This document shows positions 25,077 through 35,183 of a stretch of DNA of 64,000 bases, piece by piece. Source of the stretch: Rugamonas rivuli. GTDB taxonomy: Bacteria; Pseudomonadota; Gammaproteobacteria; Burkholderiales; Burkholderiaceae_D. The translations under genes were made by a program, and so were the position numbers. Within the stretch, counting starts at the first letter, position 1; each line of letters opens with the position of its first letter. The stretch lies in contig NZ_WHUF01000002.1 in NCBI RefSeq assembly GCF_009380165.1, forward strand, positions 186,001 through 250,000, in the 5' to 3' direction. The notes beneath the pieces are model-generated. The model did no database searches and was not told where the DNA came from. It saw only the letters and a program-made list of their open reading frames with translations.

Positions 25077-26702
25077 ATGCAAGAGTTGAATCAAACGCAG
25101 ATCGCCCAGCGCCTGGACCAGCTGACCGAACTCAGTGTCCAGCTGGGCAGCAGTCACGATACCGAGACGCTGTTGGAGCGTATCCTGATCGTTGCCAAAA
25201 GCATGACCAACGCCGACGGCGGCACGCTGTACCGGCCCAGCGAGGACAAACGCTACCTCGACTTCACCATCCTGATCAACGACACGCTGCAAACCCACCA
25301 GGGCGGCGTCAACGGCGCGGCCATCACCGCGCCCGGCGTGCCGCTGTTCGACGACAACGGCGAGAAGAACCTGGCCTCGGTGGCGGCCTACGCCGCGCAC
25401 TTCGGCCTGTCGGTCAACATCGAGGATGTCTACAAGGCCGACGTGTTCAACTTCTCCGCCATGGTCAAGTTCGACCAGCTGCGCCACTATCATTCGCAAT
25501 CGTTCCTGACGGTGCCGATGAGCGACCACGAGGGCGAGCTGGTCGGCGTGCTGCAGCTGATCAACGCCAAGGACGACAGCGGCGCGATCCGCGCCTTCAG
25601 CCAGACCGACCAGCGCTTCATCGAAGCCCTGGCGGCGCAGGCCGCCGTGGCGCTGACCCACCAGCGCCTGATCGCCCAGTTGGAAGAACTGCTGGAATCG
25701 CTGGTCAACCTGATCAACATCGGCATCGATGAAAAATCGCCGTACACGGGCCGCCATTGCCAGTTCGTGCCGGAGCTGACGATGATGCTGGCCGAGGCCG
25801 TGCACAACACCGAGACCGGCCCGATGGCCGATTTCCGCATGAACGACGCCGACCGCAAGGAGCTGTGGCTGGCCGGCCTGCTGCACGACTGCGGCAAGAT
25901 CACCACGCCGGTGCACGTGGTCGACAAGGCCACCAAGCTGGAAACCATCTTCGACCGCATCGCCCTGATTGACACCCGCTTCGAGGTGCTGCAGCGCGAC
26001 GCCGAGATCGCCGCGCTGAAGCGCCAGGTGGCGGCCGGCGGCGACCAGGCCGCCGTCGCCGCCATCGCGCAGGAGCTGGCCGAACAGCAGGCTGCGCTGC
26101 GCGCCGAGCGCGACTTCATCCGCGACGCCAACGTCGGCGGCGAGGGCATGCAGGCGGCCGACCAGGACCGCGTGCGCGCCATCGCCCAGCGCCGCTGGAC
26201 CGGCCCCGACGGCGTCGAGCGCGACTTCCTCGACGCCGACGAGGTGATGAACCTGACCATCAAGTTCGGCACGCTGACCGAGTCCGAGCGCAAGGAAATC
26301 AACAACCACATCTCGATGACGATCCGCATGCTGGAGGCGCTGCCGTGGCCCAAGCATCTGAAGAACGTGCCGGAATACGCCGGCGGCCACCACGAGCGCA
26401 TGGACGGCAAGGGCTATCCGCGCGGCCTGACCAAGGACCAGATGTCGGTGCAGGCGCGGCTGATGGCGATCGCCGACATCTTCGAGGCGCTGACCGCCAA
26501 GGACCGCCCCTACAAGAAGGGCAAGATGCTGTCGGAATCGCTGCGCATCCTGGGCAACTTCTCGCTCAACGGCCACATCGATCCCGACCTGTTCGACATC
26601 TTCATCCGCAGCAAGATCTACCTGGAGTTCGCCCACAAGAATATGGACGAAAAACAGATCGACGTCATCGACGAAGCCAAAATCCCCGGTTACACGCCCT
26701 GA
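25077..26702 (+). CDS. GAF-HD-GYP domain protein (putative c-di-GMP phosphodiesterase)
   Basis: A 541-residue protein with an N-terminal GAF domain (about 15-205, ILIVAKSMTNADGGTLYR to LVGVLQLINA) and a C-terminal HD-GYP domain. HDCGK is at about 270 and HHERMDGKGYP at about 437. The metal-dependent HD-GYP motif is intact, so c-di-GMP hydrolysis to GMP is expected. About 100 residues, including an Ala/Glu-rich coiled coil, are inserted between the two motifs. ATG 25077 has a poor ribosome binding site. It is divergent from the MBL/GspE pair and 18 bases before the cyclase gene. Confidence 0.9.
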   Translation: MQELNQTQIAQRLDQLTELSVQLGSSHDTETLLERILIVAKSMTNADGGTLYRPSEDKRYLDFTILINDTLQTHQGGVNGAAITAPGVPLFDDNGEKNLASVAAYAAHFGLSVNIEDVYKADVFNFSAMVKFDQLRHYHSQSFLTVPMSDHEGELVGVLQLINAKDDSGAIRAFSQTDQRFIEALAAQAAVALTHQRLIAQLEELLESLVNLINIGIDEKSPYTGRHCQFVPELTMMLAEAVHNTETGPMADFRMNDADRKELWLAGLLHDCGKITTPVHVVDKATKLETIFDRIALIDTRFEVLQRDAEIAALKRQVAAGGDQAAVAAIAQELAEQQAALRAERDFIRDANVGGEGMQAADQDRVRAIAQRRWTGPDGVERDFLDADEVMNLTIKFGTLTESERKEINNHISMTIRMLEALPWPKHLKNVPEYAGGHHERMDGKGYPRGLTKDQMSVQARLMAIADIFEALTAKDRPYKKGKMLSESLRILGNFSLNGHIDPDLFDIFIRSKIYLEFAHKNMDEKQIDVIDEAKIPGYTP

Positions 26703-26720
26703 GCCGGGCAAGGAGAGCGC

Positions 26721-29000
26721 GTGCGCCTGTTCCCCGCCAAGTGGGCCAAGACCCTGCTGAAGTATGGCCCGCGCTGGCTGCTGGGCATCCTGGTGACGGC
26801 GTTCGGCGTGGCCTACACGGCCGGCGTGGTCGAGATCGACGCCGTGCGCCGCCTCGACAGCCTGCTGGCCGGCGAGCGCATGAAGCTCGAACCGCCCGTG
26901 CTCGACCCCCGCATCGTCATCGTCGACATCGACGGCAAGGCCCTGACCGAAGTGGGGCGCTTTCCGTGGAGCCGCAACATCCAGGCCAGGCTGGTCACGC
27001 AGCTGACCCGGCACTACCAGGTCAGCGCCATCGGCTTCGATATTTCCTTTCCCGAGCCGGACACCAGTTCCGGCTACGGCGTGCTGGAGCAACTGTCCAA
27101 CGGCGAGTTGAAGGACGTGCCGGCGCTCAAGCAGCGGCTGGCAACGCTGAAGCCAGCGATGGACTACGACGGCCTGTTCGCCGGCGCGCTCAAAGGCCAG
27201 CCGGTGGTGCTGGGTTTTAATATGTCGGCCGACCAGGTCAAGGGCCAGCTGCCGGCCCCCATCATCACCGAGCAGGACTTGAACGGCCGCGAACTGCTGG
27301 CCTATTCCGCGCCCGGCTACGAGGCCAACATCGGCGTGCTGCAGAGCGCCGCCGCCGGCGCCGGCAGCTTCAGCGTGGTCACCGACCTGGACGGCATCGT
27401 CCGCACCGCCGGCCTGATCCAGCAGGTCGGCGACAACTACTACCCGGCGCTGTCGCTGGCGACGGCCGGCGTCTACCTGAAGGCGCTGGCGATCAAGCCC
27501 TTCCTGTCGCAGACGGTGGACCAGCTGTCGCAAAACCAGCTCTCCAGCGGCGGCTTCGATTCCGTCACCATCCTGTTGCCGGGCAAGCGGCAACGGGTGA
27601 TCCCGGTCGGCGAGGCGATGACCACCGTGGTGCAGTTCCGCGGCCAGGGCGGCCCGCGCGGCGGCGCCTTCCGCTACGTGTCGGCGGCCGACGTGCTGGC
27701 CGGACGGGTGCCGGAAGCGCTGCTCAAGGGCGCCATCGTGCTGGTCGGCACCACCGCGCCCGGCCTGGTCGACTTGCGCGCCACGCCGGTCAACCCGGAA
27801 TACCCGGGGGTGGAAATCCACGCCAACATCATCAAGTCCATCCTCGACATGCGCTTCAAGTCGCGCCCCGACTGGGCCGGCGCGATCGAGGGCATCGTCA
27901 TCCTGCTGGTGGGCCTGGCGCTGAGCCTGGCGCTGGCGGCGCTGTCGCCGCTGCGCTCCATCCTGCTGGGCGCGCTGGTGCTGGGCGCGGCGGTCGGCGT
28001 CAACTACTACGCCTACAGCGAGCTGAACCTGATCTTCAACCTGGCCATGCCGCTGATCGTGATCTTCGCGGTGTTCGTGCTCAACGTCGCCTGGGGCTAT
28101 TTCTTCGAGGTGCGCAAGGGGCAGGCGCTGGTGTCGCGCTTCGGCGAATACGTGGCGCCCGAGCTGGTGGCCGAGATGGCCGACGATCCCGAAAAATACA
28201 ATATGGACGGCGAGAGCCGCGAGCTGACCGTGCTGTTCGTCGACGTGCGCGGCTTCACCACCATTTCCGAAGGGCTGACGCCCAAGCAGCTGCGCGAATA
28301 CATCAACCTCTACCTGACGGCGATGTCGGAAGACATACGCGACAGCCATCGCGGCACGCTGGACAAGTACATCGGCGACGCCGTCATGGCCTTCTGGGGC
28401 GCACCGGTGGCGTTTGCCGACCACGCCAGCCGCGCGGTCGCCACCTCGCTGCTGATGCAGGCTTCGGCCCACCGCCTCAACGACGACTTCGTGGCGCGCG
28501 GCTGGCCGCCGCTGAAGATAGGCATAGGCCTCAACTCCGGCCTGATGCACGTGGGCGACATGGGCTCGAAAATCCGCCGCGCCTACACCGTCATGGGCGA
28601 CGCCGTGAACCTGGGTTCGCGGCTGGAAGGCATCACCAAGGTCTACGGCGTCGGCATCGCGGTGGGCGAGGCCACCCGCGCCGCCGCGCCGGAGTTCGCC
28701 TACCGCGAACTGGACCTGGTGCGGGTCAAAGGCAAGAACGAGCCGGTGGCGATTTTCGAACCGATCGTGCTGGAAAAAGACCTCGATGCCGCCACCCGCG
28801 ACGAGCTGGAGCGCTGGCATGCGGCCCTCGCTGCTGTGCGCCTGCAACAGTGGGACCAGGCAATGCAGATTATTGTTGAGTTGATGGCAATATTTCCAGA
28901 GCGCAGCCTTTATTCCCTCTATACTGAGCGCATCACTTACTACCGAGCACATCCTCCCGGCGTGGACTGGGACGGCGTCACCACGTTCGAAACCAAATAG
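26721..29000 (+). CDS. CHASE2-domain class III adenylate/guanylate cyclase
   Basis: A 759-residue membrane receptor cyclase. An N-terminal helix (about 17-38) leads to a periplasmic CHASE2 domain (about 45-370, DPRIVIVDIDGKALTEVGRFPWSR, GFDISF, PGVEIHANIIKSIL), then three helices (about 390-465) and a class III cyclase domain (about 495-690). The two metal Asp residues (FVDVRGF and YIGDAVMAFWG), the KGK-type base contact (VRVKGKNEP) and the transition-state Asn/Arg (GDAVNLGSRLEG) are present, so it should be active. It starts with GTG after AAGGAGAG, 18 bases after the HD-GYP gene. Confidence 0.94.
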   Translation: MRLFPAKWAKTLLKYGPRWLLGILVTAFGVAYTAGVVEIDAVRRLDSLLAGERMKLEPPVLDPRIVIVDIDGKALTEVGRFPWSRNIQARLVTQLTRHYQVSAIGFDISFPEPDTSSGYGVLEQLSNGELKDVPALKQRLATLKPAMDYDGLFAGALKGQPVVLGFNMSADQVKGQLPAPIITEQDLNGRELLAYSAPGYEANIGVLQSAAAGAGSFSVVTDLDGIVRTAGLIQQVGDNYYPALSLATAGVYLKALAIKPFLSQTVDQLSQNQLSSGGFDSVTILLPGKRQRVIPVGEAMTTVVQFRGQGGPRGGAFRYVSAADVLAGRVPEALLKGAIVLVGTTAPGLVDLRATPVNPEYPGVEIHANIIKSILDMRFKSRPDWAGAIEGIVILLVGLALSLALAALSPLRSILLGALVLGAAVGVNYYAYSELNLIFNLAMPLIVIFAVFVLNVAWGYFFEVRKGQALVSRFGEYVAPELVAEMADDPEKYNMDGESRELTVLFVDVRGFTTISEGLTPKQLREYINLYLTAMSEDIRDSHRGTLDKYIGDAVMAFWGAPVAFADHASRAVATSLLMQASAHRLNDDFVARGWPPLKIGIGLNSGLMHVGDMGSKIRRAYTVMGDAVNLGSRLEGITKVYGVGIAVGEATRAAAPEFAYRELDLVRVKGKNEPVAIFEPIVLEKDLDAATRDELERWHAALAAVRLQQWDQAMQIIVELMAIFPERSLYSLYTERITYYRAHPPGVDWDGVTTFETK

Positions 29001-29117
29001 TAAAAAAAGCTCAAAGATGATGGCGAAACAATAAAGCGCAATCTAGCCACAAGCTGGGAAAAAACTGTCTTCGGGACAGGAAAAAAAGTGGCGGCCACGG
29101 CAAAGAAGACTACACTG

Positions 29118-29148
29118 GTAGGAACATTAGTTTCCTACTGGCTATACT
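29118..29148 (+). promoter_or_regulatory. Inverted repeat and -10-like element upstream of the exoprotein gene
   Basis: GTAGGAA (29118-29124) and TTCCTAC (29132-29138) form a 7-bp inverted repeat. TATACT lies at 29143-29148, so the repeat would cover the -35 region of a promoter about 105 bases before the exoprotein ATG. Operator function is a guess. Confidence 0.35.
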
Positions 29149-29252
29149 TTGCGGGGTGCTTTTATCCCTCCTGCACAACCAACCTGAAAACTCGCCTGCG
29201 GGGCATCATGACGCCCACGGGCACGAATCCACACCGGATAGAGGATGTCGTT

Positions 29253-32200
29253 ATGAAAGCCCAGACCAGCCGCTCCCCACAACGCCGCGCCGCAGCCGCG
29301 CCGCTGCGCCGCAAACTGATCGCCGTGCTGGTGGCCACGTGCTACGCCACGGCGCAGGCTGGTCCGGTCAACCCGTCGGTGGTGGCGGGGCAGGCCAGTT
29401 TCAACCTCACCGGCAAGACCTACTCAATCACCAATACGCCCAACACCATCATCAACTGGCAAAGCTTCTCGCTGGCCTCGGACGAGATGGCGCGCTTCAT
29501 CCAGCAGAGCGCCGACAGCAAGGTGCTGAACCGCATCACCGGCCAGGACCCGACGCGCATCCTCGGTTCGCTGCAATCGAACGGCAAGGTGTTCCTGATT
29601 AATCCGAACGGCGTGATCTTCGGCGCCGGTTCGCGGGTGGATGTCAACGGCCTGGTCGCGTCCAGCCTGGCGATGTCGAACGCCGATTTCCTGGCCGGCA
29701 AAAACAACTTCAGCGGCAGCGCCACGGCGGGCAAGGTCAGCAACGCCGGCGCGATCACCACGCCGTCCGGCGGCCAGATCTTCCTGGTCGCGCCGGCGGT
29801 GGAAAACAGCGGCGTGATCTCGTCGCCGAACGGCGATGTGGTGCTGGCGGCGGGGCATAGCGTGCAGCTGTTCGATTCGAAGGATCCGAATGTGCAGGTG
29901 GTGGTGTCGGCGCCGGCCGACCTGGCGCTGAACCTGGGGCAGATCGTGGCGCAGGGCGGCCGGGTCGGCGTGTACGGCGCGCTGGTCAGCCAGCGCGGCG
30001 CCATCAACGCCAACAGCGCGGTGCGCGGCGCCGACGGCCAGATCATCCTGAAATCCAGCGGCACCACGCTGCTGGAGGCGGGCAGCACGACCACCGCCAC
30101 CGGCAGCAATCTGAACACGGGCGGCGATATCCGGCTGCTGGGCGCGCAGGTGGGCCTGACCGGCAATGCCGTGGTCGACGCCAGCGGCGCGGCGGGCGGC
30201 GGTTCGGTGCTGGTCGGCGGCGATTACCAGGGCAAGAACGCGGCGGTGCAGAATGCGCAGCAATCGTATGTGGGCAAGGAAGCCGTCATCAAGGCAGACG
30301 CCACGGGCTATGGCGATGGCGGCAAGGTCATCGTCTGGAGCGACAAGGCGACGCAGATGTTCGGCAGCATTTCCGCGCGCGGCGGCGCGGCCGGCGGCAA
30401 TGGCGGCTTCGTCGAAACCTCAGGGCACTACCTGGACATGCAGGGCAACGTCGATACCCGCGCGCCCAAGGGGACCACCGGGAATCTGCTGCTCGATCCT
30501 ACCAACATCTTTATCGCATCCGGCAGCGGTGACGCCATCGCCCAAGGGATGGTGTCGACCGGTTTCGGTACCTTGTCGGGCAGCGGGCCCTTCCTGGAGA
30601 CCGGCCTGTTCCAGGATTCCTTGCTGCTGACGGGGACGCTTCAAACTGCATTGAACAACAATACCGTCACGGTCAACACGGCCAACGTCAAGGGCAGCGG
30701 CAGCGGCGATATCACGGTCGCGAGTGCGCTCGTCTTCGCCAACGGCGGCACGCTGTCGTTGAATGCCGACCGCGACATCAAGTTGAAGGCCCCCATCACG
30801 GGCACTGGCGTCAATCTGGCGCTGACCGCGGGGCGCACCATCGACCAGTCCACCCAGCCTATCGATGCGCTGACCATCCAAAGCCTCAATGCGATGGCCG
30901 CCACCGACATCAAGATGGATAACGAATTCAACACCATCGGCGGGGTGGCATCGCTGCAGACGACCACCGGCAACGCGACGCTGACGGCGGTCAACGTCAA
31001 TCTCGGCAACAGCAACATCGGCGGCACGCTGACGGCCAAGGCCAAGAACGGCGATCTCGTCGTCAGCGGCAACGTCAGCAGCGTCGGCGATATGGCGCTG
31101 ACGTCGACCAAGGCCAACGGCCTGCTTACGCTGAACAATGGCGTTGCGGTGGGTTCTTCCGCCGGCAACATCACCGTGACGGCCGACAATATGGCGCTGA
31201 GCGGTACGCTGTCCGCCATTGCCGGACATGGCGTGCTGCTGACGCCGTTCACGGCCTCCACCGAGATTCGGGTCGGTGTCGGCGCTACCGATGGCGCCGG
31301 GGTGCTGGGCTTGAGCCAGGCTGAACTCGTCGGCGTGACCCTGCCGGCAAACGGTTCATTGACGATAGGCGGCGGCTCCGGCGGTCCCGGCAACGGCACC
31401 AGCGGCCTGACCGTGGTCGGCAACCTGGATCTGACCGGCGGCCAGAATGCCGGCTCGCTGACGCTGCAAACCGGCGGCGGCGACCTGACCATCAACAACG
31501 GCGCCGCCATCAACAACACCGGCGTGATCAGCCTGCAGACGCCGTTCAGCGGCGATCACCACATCACCAATAACGGCAGCGTCACCTCAGCCTCCAACAT
31601 CAATCTGAACGGCGCCCGGATGACGCTGGCGAACGGCTCGGTGAACGGCACTGCCATCAGCCTGTACACCACCAATGCAGTCAATCTGGGCCTGGCCGAT
31701 GGCCCGTCCAGTACGCTGGCGCTGAGCAGCGCCGACCTGGCTGGCGTGCACCCCAGCGACGGCGCGCTGCTGGTCACCTCCACAGCCGGCAATATCGTCG
31801 TCAGCCAGCCGATGACGTCGACCAACAAGCTGACGCTGACGACAACCGGCAACATCGACCTGCAAGCGGCGCTATCGCTGGGCGGCCTGACGCTGCATGC
31901 CGGCAGCGACATCACCGCCACCGGCGGCGTCACCGTCAACGGCGTGTTCAACCTGGACGCGGGCAACTGGTCGCAGCTCGGCAGCCTGCCGGCCTTCAGC
32001 GCCTACGATTTCCGCATCGGCAGCGGCGGCAACTTCGTGCGCGCGGCTGGCGGCGACGGCAGCCGCGGCTCGCCGTTCCAGCTGGTCGACGTTTATGGTC
32101 TGCAAGGCATCGGTTCGCTGTCGCGTGTCAGTCAATCCTATGTGCTGAACAACGATATCGACGCCAGCGAGACCGCGCACTGGAACCAGACCGGTCCCTC

Positions 32201-35138
32201 GGCCTTCTCCGGCTTCAAGCCGATCGGCGATCCCGACCACTCTTACTCCGGCACCTTCGACGGCAACCACAAAACCATCAGCGGCCTGAACATCAGCCGC
32301 GCCGCCGACAACCATGTCGGCCTGTTCGCCATCCTGGGCTCGGGCACGATCCGCGACCTCAAGCTGACCGACGCCGCCGTCGAAGGCTTCGGCTACACCG
32401 GCGCGCTGGTGGGCGGCATCCAATTCGGCGGCACCGTCAGCGGCGTCGCCGTCGAGGCCAACGTCAAAGGCAACGACGCCCGGGTCGGCGGACTGGCGGG
32501 CTATTCCAACGGTTCCATCAGCAACTCCTTTATGGTCGGCGACGTCATTGCCCTGAACGTCAACAGCGTCGGCAATACCGGCGGACTGGTCGGCGAAGTG
32601 AGCGAGAGCGCCGCGCTGAGCAGCACCTTCAGCAGCGGCACGGTCAGCGCCAATGGCGTAGGCCTCAACGCGCTGGTCGGCCACAATGGCGGCATCTCGC
32701 CCAGCGCGGTCACGTCCAGTTTCTTCAGCACCACGAGCAACGTCATCGACAGCGTCAACGCCGCCGGCCTGACCAGCACGCAGATGATGCAGCAGGCCAG
32801 CTTCAGCGGTTTCGATTTCGTCAGCACGCCGGTATGGCGCATCTACGAAGGCCAGACCACGCCGCTGCTGAAAGCCTTCCTGACGCCGCTCACCGTCAAC
32901 GTCACCGGTCCCGGCTCCACCAAGGTGTACGACGGCCTGCCGGGCAGCTACGTCCAGGCGTATAGCCACCCCGATGTCAGCGGCGCGATGGGGTATATCG
33001 GCGGCGTCAACGCCGGCACCTACCAGATCGCCACCGGCCTGTATTCGACCAAGTACGACATCAGCTACAGCGGCTCGGCGCCGCTGGTCATCACGCCCGC
33101 CACGCTGAGCGTCAACCTGCTCAGCCGGGAATACAACGCCAACAACAACGCCACGCTCAGCGGCGCCACCCTGAGCGGCGTGCTGCATCAGGGCGAAGGG
33201 CCGCTCGATGTGGTCACGCTGGTCGCCGGCGAAGGCAGCATCGTCCACTATGCCGACAAGAATGTCGGCGTCGACAAGACCGTCACCCTCAGCGGCTCCG
33301 CGCTGGGCCTGTCCGGCGCCAGCGCCGGCAACTACGTGCTCGGCGCAACCCCCAGCATCAAGGGCACGATCACCGCGCGGCCGGTATCGACCTGGACCGG
33401 CAACAGCAGCAACGGCCTGTGGAGCGACGCCGGCAACTGGACCGCGAACATCGGACCGGACGGCGCCAACGTGCTGGCCGCGGTCATCGGCCCCAGCGCC
33501 GGCACCATCACCTACGCCGGCGGCGTGAACGACGCCACGCTCAACACCATCACCGTCGGCAGCGGCAGCCAGCTGGCGCTGACCGGCGGCACGCTCACGA
33601 TCGCCAGCGGCGGCAGCAAATCCTATCTGACCGGCGCCACGCTCAACCTCAACGGCGGCGGCCTGGTGCTGAACGGCGCGATGGAAGCGACCAACCTGAC
33701 GCTGGCCAACGGCGTGGTGAGCGGCACCAACAGCGCCGCCAACCTGACCGTCAACACCTTGACGCAGACCGGCGGCAGCATCAATATGAGCGGCTCGCTG
33801 GCCGTCAATGCCTTCGGCAACATCGCCGTCGGCACCCTGCGGGCGCAGAACGGCATCACGCTCAACGCCGGCGAGAGCGGATCGATCTCCCAGACCGGCG
33901 CGCTGACGTCGGACAGCCTGCACGTGATGGCTTCCAGCGGCATCACGCTGACCAACACCGGCAACCACGTGGGCGCCTTCTACGGCGCCAACGGCACCGG
34001 CGGCATCCAGCTCAACAACACCGTCGCCAGCGGCGAACTGCAGCTGGGGCCGTTGAGCAGCTCCAGCGGCAACATCGTCATTGACAATCACGGCGGCATC
34101 CGTACCAACGGCGCCATCGTGGCGGGCAACGGCGGCGGCGTGTCGATCGCCGCGCACAGCCCGGTGACGATCACCGACAGCATTTCGGGAAGTGACATCA
34201 CGCTGTCGGCCAGCACCGACATCATGTTGATCGGTAACTCGAATCTGCATGCCAACAACACCATCAGCCTGGCCGCCATCAATGACATCGTGCTGGGCGG
34301 CCATTTGACGGTGGATTCGGCGACCGGCAGCATTTCGGCGCTCGCCACCAACGGCAACATCAGCGTCGGCAGCCCCACCGACATCAACAGCAACGGCGGC
34401 GCGCTCACGCTGGCTGCGCCGTTTGGTTCGGTGAGTGCGCAATCTATCTCGCTGGCCAACGGCACCGTGCCGAACATTAACTCCGGCAACGCCGCCGCCG
34501 ACGCTGCCGCCAAGGCCGCCGCCGATGCCGCCGCCAAGGCCGCTGCCGATGCCGCCGCCAAGGCTGCCGCCGATGCGGCCGCCAAAGCCGCTGCCGATGC
34601 CGCCGCCAAGGCCGCCGCCGATGCGGCCGCCAAAGCCGCGGCCGATGCTGCGGCCAAGGCTGCTGCGGACGCCGCCGCCGATGCCGCCGCCAAGGCTGCT
34701 GCGGATGCCGCCGCCAAAGCCGCCGCCGATGCCGCCGCCAAGGCCGCTGCGGACGCCGCCGCCAAAGCCGCTGCCGATGCCGCCGCCAAGGCCGCTGCGG
34801 ACGCCGCCGCCAAGGCTGCCGCCGATGCCGCCGCCAAGGCCGCAGCCGATGCCGCCGCTGCCGCTGCCGCAGCAGCAGGCAACCAGACGGCCACGCCGGT
34901 GGCCCAGGCGCTCAATTCCACGGTCAACATCATCAACACCATCACCCAGGCCACCAACGGCAAGCCTTCGCCGGCGGTCTCCACCACGCCGGATACGGTG
35001 CTCGCTTCCAATACGTCCAGTGGCGGCGGCAACAGCAAACCGGATGACAAGGTGCCGGATGAAAAGGACAAGGGCGGCAGCAAGGTGGAACAGACCGCTA
35101 GCAAACTTGAACCGACCAAAAAGATGTACTGCAATTGA
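29253..35138 (+). CDS. Two-partner secretion exoprotein (FHA-like TpsA)
   Basis: A 1,961-residue secreted protein. A long signal peptide (cleavage probably after ATAQA near residue 37) is followed by a TPS secretion domain (about 40-280) with NPNGVIFG and the FHA-like INWQSFSL segment. A long beta-helical region rich in Gly, Asn and Thr contains GLUG-type repeats (VGGLAGYSNGSISNSF), then YDG/MBG-like modules (KVYDG). The C-terminal part has an Ala/Lys/Asp repeat (34487-34870) and a charged tail ending KKMYCN. It is probably an adhesin exported by the TpsB encoded next. ATG 29253 follows a GAGG site. Confidence 0.92.
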   Translation: MKAQTSRSPQRRAAAAPLRRKLIAVLVATCYATAQAGPVNPSVVAGQASFNLTGKTYSITNTPNTIINWQSFSLASDEMARFIQQSADSKVLNRITGQDPTRILGSLQSNGKVFLINPNGVIFGAGSRVDVNGLVASSLAMSNADFLAGKNNFSGSATAGKVSNAGAITTPSGGQIFLVAPAVENSGVISSPNGDVVLAAGHSVQLFDSKDPNVQVVVSAPADLALNLGQIVAQGGRVGVYGALVSQRGAINANSAVRGADGQIILKSSGTTLLEAGSTTTATGSNLNTGGDIRLLGAQVGLTGNAVVDASGAAGGGSVLVGGDYQGKNAAVQNAQQSYVGKEAVIKADATGYGDGGKVIVWSDKATQMFGSISARGGAAGGNGGFVETSGHYLDMQGNVDTRAPKGTTGNLLLDPTNIFIASGSGDAIAQGMVSTGFGTLSGSGPFLETGLFQDSLLLTGTLQTALNNNTVTVNTANVKGSGSGDITVASALVFANGGTLSLNADRDIKLKAPITGTGVNLALTAGRTIDQSTQPIDALTIQSLNAMAATDIKMDNEFNTIGGVASLQTTTGNATLTAVNVNLGNSNIGGTLTAKAKNGDLVVSGNVSSVGDMALTSTKANGLLTLNNGVAVGSSAGNITVTADNMALSGTLSAIAGHGVLLTPFTASTEIRVGVGATDGAGVLGLSQAELVGVTLPANGSLTIGGGSGGPGNGTSGLTVVGNLDLTGGQNAGSLTLQTGGGDLTINNGAAINNTGVISLQTPFSGDHHITNNGSVTSASNINLNGARMTLANGSVNGTAISLYTTNAVNLGLADGPSSTLALSSADLAGVHPSDGALLVTSTAGNIVVSQPMTSTNKLTLTTTGNIDLQAALSLGGLTLHAGSDITATGGVTVNGVFNLDAGNWSQLGSLPAFSAYDFRIGSGGNFVRAAGGDGSRGSPFQLVDVYGLQGIGSLSRVSQSYVLNNDIDASETAHWNQTGPSAFSGFKPIGDPDHSYSGTFDGNHKTISGLNISRAADNHVGLFAILGSGTIRDLKLTDAAVEGFGYTGALVGGIQFGGTVSGVAVEANVKGNDARVGGLAGYSNGSISNSFMVGDVIALNVNSVGNTGGLVGEVSESAALSSTFSSGTVSANGVGLNALVGHNGGISPSAVTSSFFSTTSNVIDSVNAAGLTSTQMMQQASFSGFDFVSTPVWRIYEGQTTPLLKAFLTPLTVNVTGPGSTKVYDGLPGSYVQAYSHPDVSGAMGYIGGVNAGTYQIATGLYSTKYDISYSGSAPLVITPATLSVNLLSREYNANNNATLSGATLSGVLHQGEGPLDVVTLVAGEGSIVHYADKNVGVDKTVTLSGSALGLSGASAGNYVLGATPSIKGTITARPVSTWTGNSSNGLWSDAGNWTANIGPDGANVLAAVIGPSAGTITYAGGVNDATLNTITVGSGSQLALTGGTLTIASGGSKSYLTGATLNLNGGGLVLNGAMEATNLTLANGVVSGTNSAANLTVNTLTQTGGSINMSGSLAVNAFGNIAVGTLRAQNGITLNAGESGSISQTGALTSDSLHVMASSGITLTNTGNHVGAFYGANGTGGIQLNNTVASGELQLGPLSSSSGNIVIDNHGGIRTNGAIVAGNGGGVSIAAHSPVTITDSISGSDITLSASTDIMLIGNSNLHANNTISLAAINDIVLGGHLTVDSATGSISALATNGNISVGSPTDINSNGGALTLAAPFGSVSAQSISLANGTVPNINSGNAAADAAAKAAADAAAKAAADAAAKAAADAAAKAAADAAAKAAADAAAKAAADAAAKAAADAAADAAAKAAADAAAKAAADAAAKAAADAAAKAAADAAAKAAADAAAKAAADAAAKAAADAAAAAAAAAGNQTATPVAQALNSTVNIINTITQATNGKPSPAVSTTPDTVLASNTSSGGGNSKPDDKVPDEKDKGGSKVEQTASKLEPTKKMYCN
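34487..34870 (+). repeat. 24-bp tandem coding repeat (8-residue AAADAAAK)
   Basis: About 15 units of an eight-residue Ala-rich motif with Asp and Lys alternating every four residues. One unit is extended to twelve residues (AAADAAADAAAK). Alanine codons vary among units (GCC, GCT, GCG, GCA), so the protein pattern rather than the DNA appears conserved. A long single helix is predicted. Confidence 0.9.
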
Positions 35139-35156
35139 AATCGCGTCGAACGCAAG

Positions 35157-35183
35157 GGGCCCGTCGCCGGGGCGGGCCCGTTT
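35157..35183 (+). terminator. Weak terminator-like hairpin after the exoprotein gene
   Basis: GGGCCCG (35157-35163) pairs with CGGGCCC (35173-35179), followed only by GTTTG. The T-tract is poor, so this may attenuate rather than stop transcription into the tpsB gene. Confidence 0.4.

Noticed and set aside
25005..28952. 1,315-residue open frame on the minus strand
   Set aside because: It is antisense to the HD-GYP and CHASE2 cyclase genes, which have clear motifs. The composition (runs of Gln, Arg, His and Val) is typical of antisense frames in G+C-rich genes.
29065..29079. Short hairpin CTGTC/GACAG beside A-rich DNA upstream of the exoprotein gene
   Set aside because: It would act as a terminator only on the minus strand, and no minus-strand gene is transcribed toward it.
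34487..34870. CRISPR-like periodic array
   Set aside because: The 24-bp period is in a coding frame, units are directly adjacent with no spacers, and synonymous codons vary.
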